Shown here piece by piece: positions 18,201-25,445 of a stretch of DNA of 40,779 bases (positions are counted from its first letter, which is position 1; each line of letters starts with the position of its first letter). The position numbers and the translations under genes are program-made. The DNA comes from Magnetococcales bacterium. GTDB taxonomy: Bacteria > Pseudomonadota > Magnetococcia > Magnetococcales > JADGAQ01. The notes under the pieces were generated by a model. The model did no database searches and was not told the origin of the DNA. It saw only the letters and a program-made list of their open reading frames with translations. The stretch is from contig JADGAQ010000012.1 of assembly GCA_015231925.1 (NCBI GenBank), positions 1-40,779 of the forward strand, written 5' to 3'.

Positions 18201-21200
18201 AACGGGGATGGCTATGCCGATCTGCTCATCGGGGCGCCCAAAGCGGACGGAGGGGCTGTGGACAGCGGTGCGGCCTATGTGGTCTTCGGCCACGCTGCGA
18301 CCTGGGATCCGCTCGTCTCCCTTTCCGCTCTGAACGGCTCCAACGGGTTTGCCCTTTACGGCATCGGCTCCGGAGATCAGACCGGTTACTCCGTGAGCAA
18401 TGCGGGCGACATCAACGGCGACGGTTTTGCCGATCTCTTCATCGGGGCTTGGGCTGCCGATCCGGATGGGGTTGCTTCCGCCGGTTCCGCCTATGTGGTC
18501 TTCGGAGCCGCCTCCGGATGGGCCTCCTCGCTGTTGTTGTCCGAACTGGATGGGACCAACGGATTCCGCATCGATGGCCTTGTCGCCGGAGACTGGATGG
18601 GTCATCCGGTGGCCTCGGCGAGTGATTTCAACAACGATGGCATCGACGATCTGATCACCTCCGCCACGGGCGTCAACAGCGCCGTGGGTGACAGCTATGT
18701 GATCTTCGGGCATACCGGAACCTGGGATGCCCTGATGACGCCGGCCAGCCTGGACGGCAGCAGCGGATTCGTTCTGACGGGTGATGCCGGCCTGACCACC
18801 TGGAGCGGCTATTCCGCTTCCGGAGGCGGCGACTTCAACGGTGACGGGCAGGACGATCTCCTTCTTGGCGCACAGCGGGCCGATCTCGTCGGCACCGATT
18901 CCGGCGTGGCCTATCTGGTTTTCGGTGGCAGCCACAGCATCGCTTCGACCATTCTGGGCAGCGATGGGGCGGATTCGCTTGCCGGAACGGGAGTGATCCG
19001 GGCCGGGGCCGGTCACGACACCATCGCCGTCGGTCAAGCCGGTTTTGGCCTGGCGGATGGCGGCGGGGGCGTCGACACCCTGGAATTGACGGGCAACGTC
19101 TCCCTGGATCTGACCGATTCGACCCAGGGGCGTATCGAGGATATCGAAATCGTCCATCTATCCGGAGGTGGCAATCAGCTCATCCTCTCCCGTTGGGAGG
19201 TGCTGGAAGCCAGTTCCACCAGCAATACCCTGGTGGTCACTTACGACGCGACCGGTCCGGCTTCCGTTCGCCTGATGGATGAATGGACCGGCAACGGTTC
19301 CTATGAAACCAATGGCACCGTCTACCAGACCTTCTCCAGCGACGGAGCCCTGCTGATGATCCAGTCCGGGGTCCAGGTGATCCAGGCCTCGGTGGATCTC
19401 TCCAGCCTCGACGGGACAGCCGGTTTTCGTCTGGATGGCGTTGAATCCAGCCATCTGGGTTGGTCGCCGACGGCAGTCGGCGATGTCAACGGCGACGGCT
19501 TCACCGATCTGGTCGTCGGCTCCTCGGAATACGACGGTTCCGCCAACAATGCCGTTTTTCTGATCTTCGGCGGCGCAGCGGGCCTGACGAGTCCGATGCA
19601 GCTCGGCAGCATGGACGGTGTTTTTGGCGTGCGCTTTGATGCGGGCAGTTCCCTGGATGGTCTCGGCATGGCCGTACAGGGTATCGGTGATCTGAACGGG
19701 GATGGCTTTGACGATTTCGCCATCGGGGCTCCCAGGACCACGGGCGCCTATTTCCGAGGTGGAACGACTTATATTGTATTCGGCAAGGAAGGCCCCTGGA
19801 ACGGATCGGTGGACCTCACCCTCTTGGATGGCAGCGACGGTTTTAGCGTCGAGGGACTGAACGATTCCGAATTAAGTGGCTTTTCCGTGAGTTCCGCAGG
19901 TGATTTCAACGCCGATGGCTACGACGATCTACTCATCGGTGGTGTGAATGGACGGTTTGACGGGATTCAATCCGGAACCGCCTACCTCCTTTTCGGCCAC
20001 ACCGGAACCTGGAACGCCAGCTTCAATCTGACCACCCTCGATGGTCAGAGCGGGACCATGTTTGTTGGAGAGTATTCGGCGGATGCGGCGGGAAGCTCGG
20101 TAACCGGAGGTTTCGACTTCAACGGCGACGGGTTCGACGATCTTGCCATTGCCGCGCCTTCCGCCTGGCTGCCCGACGATACCATGTATGCGGGTAAGGT
20201 TTATGTGGTTTTCGGTCGCGACGGCACCTTCAATCCCACCACCTCCCTCGGGAATCTGGGTCAGCCGTATGCCGAGTCGGGTGTCATCCTGATGGGGGTG
20301 GCTGCCGACGATTACACGGGCACCTCCATCGCTTCGGCGGGAGACCTCAACGGCGATGGTTTCGAGGATCTGCTCATCGGCACTCCGGAAGCCTTCAACA
20401 GTGCGGGTGTGACCTATGTGGTGTTTGGCGGTTCCCAGTGGGGCAGTGCCGGTTCCTTCTCCCTCGGGGGTTTGAACGTGTATGACGGTTTTGTCCTCAC
20501 CGGCCTGCATGACGTGGATTACGCCGGACGGACCGTCTCTTCGGCGGGAGACTTCAACGGCGACGGCTACGACGATCTGATCGTCGGGGCCAACCGGGCC
20601 AACGATGTCGGGGGCAACACGGACTACGGCGCGGCCTACCTGGTCTTTGGTCACGGGGGCGCCTGGTCACCCACTCTGGCCGTCTCCTCCCTGGATGGCA
20701 GCAACGGCTTCCGCCTGGATGGAACGGACCCCGGTGATCAGGCGGGTTGGGTGGGTTCCGCCGGGGATTTCAACGGCGACGGTTGGGATGATGTCATTAT
20801 CGGTGCGCCTTATGCCGGTGCGAACCACTATGGCAGCGCCTACGTCCTGTATGGCGGTAGCAACGGCCTGACCTGGCTGGGGGGAACGGGGGATGCCGGC
20901 GCCAACCTGTTGATCGGCACTTCCGCGACTGAAACCCTGTTCGGTATGGGCGGGGCCGATGTGATTCGTGCCGGTGGCGGTGATGACGAGATTTATGTCT
21001 CCGATACCACCTTTTTCCGCATCGACGGCGGTAATGGTTGGGACACCGTGCATCTGGACGGAACCGGCCTGAGTCTGGATCTGACCGCTCCCGCAACGGC
21101 AGGCCGGATCTCCGGTTTGGAGGGCATTGATCTTTCCGGCAGCGGCGGCAACACCCTGCTCCTGAACCGGCTCGGCCTGGAGCGCATTGCCGGAGACATC

Positions 21201-24200
21201 ACGGTGGTTATCGACGGTGACGCCGACGATACGCTGATCGTTACCGACAGCGCCAACTGGCAGCTTGCGAGCCAGGAGATCATCGGTGGGCTCACTTATC
21301 GCAACTATGTCGCTTCGGGGTTGACCCTCCAGGTTGCCCAGGCGATTGCCGTATCCGGGCCGCCCGCCATGCTTTCTTCTGTCGATCTCTCCATTCTGGA
21401 CGGCAGTAACGGTTTTCGCCTGGACGGGGTGGCGGTTGGGGATCAGAGCGGATTTTCCGCCAGCGGTGCCGGAGATGTGAACGGTGACGGTTTCGACGAT
21501 CTGATCGTTGGAGCCATCTATGCGGGGGCAAGCGATGCGGGAGTCGCCTACGTCGTTTTCGGCAAGGGGAGCGGTTTTGCCGCATCGTTGGATCTGTCGA
21601 GCCTCGACGGCAGCAACGGTTTTCGTCTGAACGGGGTGGCCTCGGGGGATGATACCGGCTGGTCGGTGAATGGGGCCGGAGATGTGAACGCGGACGGATT
21701 CGGTGACCTGATCATCGGATCCCGAGACGATCCCGGAATCAGCTATGTCGTTTTCGGCAAGGGGAGCGGTTATACCGCGACGCTCGATCTTTCCGCGCTT
21801 GACGGCAGTGACGGCTTCCGCCTGGACGGGGTATCGGCTGGGGATCTGAGCGGTTTTTCCGTGAGCGGTGCCGGAGATGTCAACGGTGACGGTTACGACG
21901 ATCTGATCGTCGGGGCTTATGGAGCGGGTCCGGGGGGAAGCGGTTCGGGAGCCAGCTACGTCGTTTTCGGCAAGGGGAGCAGCTTCGCCGCGACCCTGTC
22001 TCTTTCCACCCTTGACGGCAGCGACGGCTTCCGCCTGGACGGGGTGGCCGCCGGTGACCAGAGCGGCCTGTCCGTGAGCAATGCCGGGGATGTGAATGGG
22101 GACGGTTACGACGATCTGATCATCGGGGCTCATGCAGCGAATGACGGGGGAAGTGATTCGGGGTCCGGCTATGTGGTTTTCGGCAAGGGGAGCGGCTTCG
22201 CCTCGACCCTGGATTTGTCGGGTCTCGATGGTGGCAATGGCTTCCGCCTCGATGGCGTGCTGGCCTTTGACCACAGCGGCATTTCCGTGAGCGGCGCCGG
22301 GGATGTGAACGGTGACGGTTACGATGATCTGATTATCGGGGCCGTATTTGCGGATTCCGGAGGACAAGACTCCGGAACCAGCTACGTCGTTTTTGGCTCC
22401 GGAAGTGGTTTTGCCGCCACCTTGGATCTTTCCTCTCTTGACGGCAGCAACGGTTTCCGCCTCGATGGGGTGGATGCTTTCGACAACAGCGGCAATTCCG
22501 TGAGCAGTGCCGGGGATGTGAACGGGGATGGTTACGACGATCTGATCGTCGGGGCTCAAGCGGCGCATGTTGGAGGGGACTATGCGGGAGCCAGCTATAT
22601 CGTTTTCGGCAAGGGGAGCGGGTTTACCGCGACATTGGATCTCTCCGCGCTTGACGGCAACGACGGCTTCCGTCTTCTGGACGGGTCGGCATCCTGGGAT
22701 TGGTTCGGACATTCCGTTCGTGGCGCAGGCGATGTAAACGGGGATGGTTTTGACGATCTGGTCGTTGGGGCTCAAACGGCGGATTTTGGAGGGAGTGACT
22801 CGGGATCCAGCTACGTTTTCTTCGGCGGCAATTTCAGCGGCAATACTCTGGTCACCACCGGCACTGCCGCCGCCGAGTATCTGCAGGGCGGTTCCGGCAA
22901 CGATACCCTGACCGGTGGCGGCGGAGCGGATGTGTTCCGTGGCGGGGCGGGAGATGATCTCCTGGTCGTCACCGATACCGGGTTCCAATCCCTCGACGGC
23001 GGAACCGGAACGGATACCCTGACGCTCGCCGGCAGCGATCTGCATCTCGACCTGACCGATTCCGCCATGCTGGGACGCATAACGAACATCGATGCAATCG
23101 ATCTGGGCAGCCAGGGCACGGGCAATCGGCTGACCCTGTCGTTGCAGACCCTGCTGCACACCACCTCCACGGGCCACACCCTGCAGGTGAACGGCGGCGC
23201 GGAAAGCGCCGTGCATCTCACCGACTATGCCGATTGGGTAGCGGACGGAATCACCACTCTCAACGGCCACGATTACCAGGTTTACACCCAGGGTGGGGCC
23301 AGGTTGCAGATCGAATCCGGCATCGCTTTCGCCGGGCCTTCCGTTATTGAACTCTCCACCCTGAACGGCGGCAACGGTTTCCGACTTGACGGCGTTTCCT
23401 TCGACGATTACAGCGGCTGGTCGGTGGATATCGTCGGCGATGTCAACGGGGACGGCTTTGACGACTTGGTAATCGGCGCCTATCGGGCGGACCCGAACGG
23501 TAGCCAATCGGGGGCGGTCTATGTGGTTTTTGGTCACTCCTTCGAATGGGGTTCGAAGATCGCGCTCGGTAATCTCGACGGCAGCGACGGATTCCGTCTG
23601 GAGGGCTCCGTAGGTGGGGATAGGGCAGGGTACTCGGTCAGCGGCGCGGGGGATTTCAATGGAGATGGTTTTGCCGATCTCCTCATCGGGGCGGATGGAG
23701 CGAGCGGGTATTCTGGAGCCACCTATCTGGTTTTCGGGCGCAGTGGTACCTGGGACGCTACACTGAACCTCTCTACCTTGGACAACGGCAGCCTTGGTTT
23801 CCGTTTGACGGGAGAATCTGCCGGGGACCACAGCAGCGACTCCGTGAGTCGGGCGGGAGATGTCAACGGCGATGGCTACGACGACCTCATCATCGGGGCT
23901 CCCCACTCCACGGCGGGCGGTGTGGGAATCGATACCGGAGTGGCCTATGTGATGTTCGGCCACGAAGGCACGGTCGCCTCACCCCTTTCGTTGGCGGCTT
24001 TCGACGGCAGCGACGGCTTCCGGTTGAACGGCGCGGCCCCGAATGATCGGACCGGCTCCGCCGTCTCCGGCGCCGGGGATGTCAACGGGGACGGTTTCGC
24101 CGATCTGATCGTCGGAGCCCCGGGTTTCAGCGTGGTGGGACCGGAATATGGCGCGGCCTATCTGGTCTTCGGCCATTCCGGGGATTGGACCGCCACGGTC

Positions 24201-25445
24201 GACCTCTCCACTCTGAGCGGCGGCGACGGCGTCCGGCTCGACGGAATCTACAGCGGTGACCGCACCGGCTGGCCCGTGGGCAACGCCGGCGATCTGAACG
24301 GGGACGGTTTCGACGATTTTCTCATCGGCGCCTGGGACAACTACGCCGGTGGTTTGTACAGCGGTTCGACTTACGTGGTCTTTGGTAAAGGGAGTACCTG
24401 GACGGGCACTTTCGATCTGGCCAGCCTGGACGGCAACAACGGTTTCCGCGTGGACGGCGTGGACGGTGGCGATTACGCCGGCCTCGGCAGCAGCGGCATC
24501 GGCGATTTCAACGGGGATGGTTTTGACGATCTGCTGATCGGCGCTCCCGAGTCCGATATCGTCTCCACGGATGCCGGGTCAAGCTATATCCTCTTCGGTC
24601 ACGGCGGGAGCTTCTCCAGCATCATTAACCTGGCCTCCCTGAACGGCGCCAACGGGGTGCGCCTGGACGGAGTCGATGCCGACGACTATTCCGGCAATTC
24701 CGTTTCGGGCATGGGGGATATCAACGGCGACGGTTTTGCCGATATCCTGATCGGCGCTCCCGGTGCGTCTGGTGGGGATTATTATTCCGGCTCCAGCTTC
24801 GTGGTCTTCGGCGGCAACTTCCAGTCCCGCCCGGTGGTTTACGACGATGGCACCGCAGGTGACGACTTCCTTCGCGGAAGCACCACACCAGCCGCGCTGA
24901 TGGGTTATGGCGGCGACGACCTTCTGATGGGCAACAGCGGAGCCGATACCCTGAACGGCGGTTCCGGCATCGACAGCCTGCACGGCGGGGCCGGTAACGA
25001 CATCCTCTACTTCGAAGCCAACGACCGGTTGATCGACGGCGGCAGCGGGCTGGATACCCTGCTCTTCGACGGCACGAGCGACGCCCTCGATCTGCATGCC
25101 CAAAACGTTCAAGGCATCGATCGCATCGATATGGCGAGTTCGTCTCCGGGAGCCGATTCCCTCTCCCTGCGGCTGGATGATCTGCTGAACAAAACCGACG
25201 ATAACGTCTTGCTGGTGGACGGTGACGCCAACGACACGGTCACCGTGACCTGGTACAGCCTCTTCGGTTATCCGCCGCTGCTGGCGGAAAACGACACGGT
25301 GAACTACGACGGAGCCGCTTACACCGTGAATGCCAGCCATCAGGTGACCATCGGCAGTCAATCGTATTTGGCTTGTGGACCAAGTGGCGCACCCTTCGCC
25401 ACCTTGCTGGTGGACAGTGATATGGCATTATTCCGGCAAGACTGA
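12219..25445 (+). CDS. Giant RTX-like adhesin with FecR domain and four FG-GAP beta-propellers
   Basis: A 4408-residue protein, probably exported by a type I system and kept at or released from the cell surface. It has no Sec signal. Approximate residues: 1-115 beta-rich N-terminal module; 115-280 FecR domain (IGIRGSELEGE); 308-408 Lys/Glu linker; 421-514 Ser/Thr-rich; 515-616 cadherin-like; 828-925 PPC-type; 938-1034 Ig-like; 1038-1130 second cadherin-like; about 1430-1640 RTX-like (GNDTLYGNGG). Four FG-GAP blocks follow at 1740-2240, 2390-2883, 3053-3538 and 3707-4201, each with seven DxNGDGxxD repeats, separated by RTX-like spacers. A fifth RTX-like part (GGDDLLMGNSGADTLNGG) forms the C-terminus, where a type I secretion signal belongs. 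It is one open frame with no breaks. Secretion genes are absent here. Possible roles: surface attachment, biofilm, S-layer-like coat. Confidence 0.9.
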   Translation: MVATPSHSSSSAVFPQLWVKEKGISLLPGQEILQLPDASYLLQGDYQRLGTDLLITNPQGESIRIEGYFARADPPALVLANGAALTFETVSALALPGGAVHLAGPVPEGEGGDVIGQAEILVGRVTVTGKDGATRQLKEGDAVREGDQVRTAEESLVKFTLKDGTVFQLGEQARAVVDHYVFRPEAAQGAFGASVVTGMFRYSSGQLAHLKEGRHSVIKTPTATIGIRGSELEGEVTLQGDTTVVHSSGVLDIADALGRGSVTLLEPGTATVVHFDGGPPLPVFKAPAELIQRLHHQVSEVGLLKAKEVEKQRQDDPNRQDKKEGDAGAKPEEKGKGKGEEKGKGEEKGKEEGKGEEKGKEEKGKEEDRKHDDKKADADQDDKSSVKADDSAGHKEGGKDVATSDSHSDGIQRHALEEGGSTTRHTTQSASDTSTLTSDFMRDDMLSSSYNQVLQLSGNRSNDPLALSNTTTTTTSFTSGSSGTGEQTTNLSSQENATTTTQLTDTIKTIIDLPPVLNLSPVFSGSSLKAAMVTAQSYTGSFATYFSDPNAGDVLTYSATLGNGQALPSWLSFNSKTGVLSGTPLYGTRDFSLKLTATDAKGASASGTVDLSLLQVGYFLDDLVQGITVRSSSGQNGVTDSQGRFYYKAGDTLSFSIGGISLGSSKGGGIITPFSLVDSKDQSGATKAANMLRLLQTLDADGDPSNGITIGTGVQQAAENVNVDFGTSPDQFLAKNSGLGNFLQSTLGKTEVVSAQQALAHFKEALTRESNLVTQVKQETAAADAFDQTTGNDTTGEDVTTDTSSIDTLFQGTNNPGESFETASDQGDILGDHVTLTGSVSFQQASDFYRFDLSEDGQVALFLADFNTSGGDADIYLLNADEQIIDYSATDGLSEAIRIDLEAGTYWVEVFSPLENSSYTLELVASPIGDENGTNAPPGGTLTLSGSPMEGESLEADVSAISDGDGVGDFTFLWMRSGDGISWDIIDLATEDHYVPIQEDVGYYIRAMASYIDGHGTQEVLLSAASAAVANVNDDPTLVVPLSDVYWSSVGLHSHTIADGSFFDGDGDSLTYTATLDDGSPLPQWLALDPVTGTFSGTVPYGASDLEIELTADDGIGEPVSEGFTIFISGTAVPAHTPIINYSVLSFDVTLADGDTLSFDWDFKAADYLPFNDFVFFLGVDGAQEILSDVAQVGNYGDSGWRTFTWTPGAFSGTVAIGVTNVRDSSLSSTVSIDNIEVNGQGISNGTFDNSLAGFSSKGTWSINNLNGNNVAVLTPSVAGDPTIPHVWDYAPISGAPDFGNHQPYVMEVRYVEESLFRVGDDLDVVLTFDQAVSVTGTPHLQLVLGSTGGYKTVLADYVSGDGGNTLIFSYNSQDADSGQIAVGNLYLGGGDTIQGVSNQSDAFLGITRTGDVVASQFLYGAEVSVGTSGNDWVQPDTWADWSTPTSLSDALAYLTPGSGGDRDVLAFSIVDGSGQGYLSGGLNPDGNFDLILGSRGFQVINANGAVILYEVVSGTNEFIKDLTGFEKLVFELTDAQGHTLSNTQGAITLVGGTFIDAIHPEHVVTGSDFDDTLTLPGYPYGYHLIVWPGEGNDTVYGSEEGDSIDVSNGNDTLYGNGGSDYFSVWGAGHSWVDGGIGMDTLSLANNFIREQSGPLTTQLDGGGKLHFYLNGDEVAVITKDNAASQSWDYQVVTTSDAGQSGDATIDLLDVEWFSVWTPQGSQVYELATQFNQGGGGSTFPASVDLALLDGATGFRLNGVASGDEAGWSVDFLGDLNGDGYDDLLIGAKLADVGGMVNAGVSYVVFGHADSSGTPLSQLDLSALDGSNGFRLAGVAAGDQSGYSVRGAGDVNGDGFADLLIGARLVDGAYADSGAAYVVFGHSGSWNALLELSTLNGADGFRLLGELADDYAGYAVDSAGDINGDGFDDLLVGAWGAAGSELYDYGATYVVFGHAGSWMGSMDLSDLNGTSGFKIRGVAEYDDSGYAVSRAGDVNGDGYADLLIGAPKADGGAVDSGAAYVVFGHAATWDPLVSLSALNGSNGFALYGIGSGDQTGYSVSNAGDINGDGFADLFIGAWAADPDGVASAGSAYVVFGAASGWASSLLLSELDGTNGFRIDGLVAGDWMGHPVASASDFNNDGIDDLITSATGVNSAVGDSYVIFGHTGTWDALMTPASLDGSSGFVLTGDAGLTTWSGYSASGGGDFNGDGQDDLLLGAQRADLVGTDSGVAYLVFGGSHSIASTILGSDGADSLAGTGVIRAGAGHDTIAVGQAGFGLADGGGGVDTLELTGNVSLDLTDSTQGRIEDIEIVHLSGGGNQLILSRWEVLEASSTSNTLVVTYDATGPASVRLMDEWTGNGSYETNGTVYQTFSSDGALLMIQSGVQVIQASVDLSSLDGTAGFRLDGVESSHLGWSPTAVGDVNGDGFTDLVVGSSEYDGSANNAVFLIFGGAAGLTSPMQLGSMDGVFGVRFDAGSSLDGLGMAVQGIGDLNGDGFDDFAIGAPRTTGAYFRGGTTYIVFGKEGPWNGSVDLTLLDGSDGFSVEGLNDSELSGFSVSSAGDFNADGYDDLLIGGVNGRFDGIQSGTAYLLFGHTGTWNASFNLTTLDGQSGTMFVGEYSADAAGSSVTGGFDFNGDGFDDLAIAAPSAWLPDDTMYAGKVYVVFGRDGTFNPTTSLGNLGQPYAESGVILMGVAADDYTGTSIASAGDLNGDGFEDLLIGTPEAFNSAGVTYVVFGGSQWGSAGSFSLGGLNVYDGFVLTGLHDVDYAGRTVSSAGDFNGDGYDDLIVGANRANDVGGNTDYGAAYLVFGHGGAWSPTLAVSSLDGSNGFRLDGTDPGDQAGWVGSAGDFNGDGWDDVIIGAPYAGANHYGSAYVLYGGSNGLTWLGGTGDAGANLLIGTSATETLFGMGGADVIRAGGGDDEIYVSDTTFFRIDGGNGWDTVHLDGTGLSLDLTAPATAGRISGLEGIDLSGSGGNTLLLNRLGLERIAGDITVVIDGDADDTLIVTDSANWQLASQEIIGGLTYRNYVASGLTLQVAQAIAVSGPPAMLSSVDLSILDGSNGFRLDGVAVGDQSGFSASGAGDVNGDGFDDLIVGAIYAGASDAGVAYVVFGKGSGFAASLDLSSLDGSNGFRLNGVASGDDTGWSVNGAGDVNADGFGDLIIGSRDDPGISYVVFGKGSGYTATLDLSALDGSDGFRLDGVSAGDLSGFSVSGAGDVNGDGYDDLIVGAYGAGPGGSGSGASYVVFGKGSSFAATLSLSTLDGSDGFRLDGVAAGDQSGLSVSNAGDVNGDGYDDLIIGAHAANDGGSDSGSGYVVFGKGSGFASTLDLSGLDGGNGFRLDGVLAFDHSGISVSGAGDVNGDGYDDLIIGAVFADSGGQDSGTSYVVFGSGSGFAATLDLSSLDGSNGFRLDGVDAFDNSGNSVSSAGDVNGDGYDDLIVGAQAAHVGGDYAGASYIVFGKGSGFTATLDLSALDGNDGFRLLDGSASWDWFGHSVRGAGDVNGDGFDDLVVGAQTADFGGSDSGSSYVFFGGNFSGNTLVTTGTAAAEYLQGGSGNDTLTGGGGADVFRGGAGDDLLVVTDTGFQSLDGGTGTDTLTLAGSDLHLDLTDSAMLGRITNIDAIDLGSQGTGNRLTLSLQTLLHTTSTGHTLQVNGGAESAVHLTDYADWVADGITTLNGHDYQVYTQGGARLQIESGIAFAGPSVIELSTLNGGNGFRLDGVSFDDYSGWSVDIVGDVNGDGFDDLVIGAYRADPNGSQSGAVYVVFGHSFEWGSKIALGNLDGSDGFRLEGSVGGDRAGYSVSGAGDFNGDGFADLLIGADGASGYSGATYLVFGRSGTWDATLNLSTLDNGSLGFRLTGESAGDHSSDSVSRAGDVNGDGYDDLIIGAPHSTAGGVGIDTGVAYVMFGHEGTVASPLSLAAFDGSDGFRLNGAAPNDRTGSAVSGAGDVNGDGFADLIVGAPGFSVVGPEYGAAYLVFGHSGDWTATVDLSTLSGGDGVRLDGIYSGDRTGWPVGNAGDLNGDGFDDFLIGAWDNYAGGLYSGSTYVVFGKGSTWTGTFDLASLDGNNGFRVDGVDGGDYAGLGSSGIGDFNGDGFDDLLIGAPESDIVSTDAGSSYILFGHGGSFSSIINLASLNGANGVRLDGVDADDYSGNSVSGMGDINGDGFADILIGAPGASGGDYYSGSSFVVFGGNFQSRPVVYDDGTAGDDFLRGSTTPAALMGYGGDDLLMGNSGADTLNGGSGIDSLHGGAGNDILYFEANDRLIDGGSGLDTLLFDGTSDALDLHAQNVQGIDRIDMASSSPGADSLSLRLDDLLNKTDDNVLLVDGDANDTVTVTWYSLFGYPPLLAENDTVNYDGAAYTVNASHQVTIGSQSYLACGPSGAPFATLLVDSDMALFRQD
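13201..13325 (+). repeat. In-frame Lys/Glu/Gly codon repeat
   Basis: A tandem array of short units such as GAGGAGAAGGGCAAGG, coding for EEKGKGEEKGKEE-type sequence inside the adhesin linker. The stretch is almost pure purine on the + strand. It is likely a flexible, highly charged spacer between the FecR head and the extracellular domains. Such arrays change length easily, in steps that keep the frame. Confidence 0.8.
17437..18938 (+). repeat. FG-GAP block 1 (seven repeats)
   Basis: Seven in-frame units of about 70 codons, each of the form xxLDGxxGFRLxG...AGDxNGDGxxDLLIGA...GxxYVVFG. The sixth unit has NNDG in place of NGDG. Seven units match one complete seven-bladed propeller. Confidence 0.85.
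19386..20866 (+). repeat. FG-GAP block 2 (seven repeats)
   Basis: Seven units of the same kind, the most diverged of the four blocks. Units 2, 4 and 5 have lost the GFRL core word (GVRF, GTMF, GVIL), but all seven keep DxN(G/A)DGxxD. Confidence 0.85.
21376..22830 (+). repeat. FG-GAP block 3 (seven near-identical repeats)
   Basis: Seven units, by far the most alike in the protein. DGSNGFRLDG or DGSDGFRLDG, GAGDVNGDGYDDLI and YVVFGKGSGF recur almost unchanged, and long stretches of DNA agree too, including third codon positions. This points to recent duplication or gene conversion inside the block. Confidence 0.88.
23338..24820 (+). repeat. FG-GAP block 4 (seven repeats)
   Basis: Seven units with moderate divergence. 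Every unit keeps the DxNGDGxxD calcium loop. The block is followed directly by the C-terminal RTX-like part of the adhesin. Confidence 0.85.

Noticed and set aside
20667-23963. 1098-codon open frame on the minus strand inside the adhesin gene
   Set aside because: It is a shadow of the FG-GAP repeats: regular codon use in repeated units keeps the opposite frame free of stops. Its protein has no known family features. The same holds for 16161-19157 and 14994-16124.
17437-24820. Regularly spaced repeats that might suggest a CRISPR array or satellite DNA
   Set aside because: Units are about 210 bp, fully in frame, and code FG-GAP protein repeats with a conserved calcium loop. There are no spacers of unique DNA and no cas genes.
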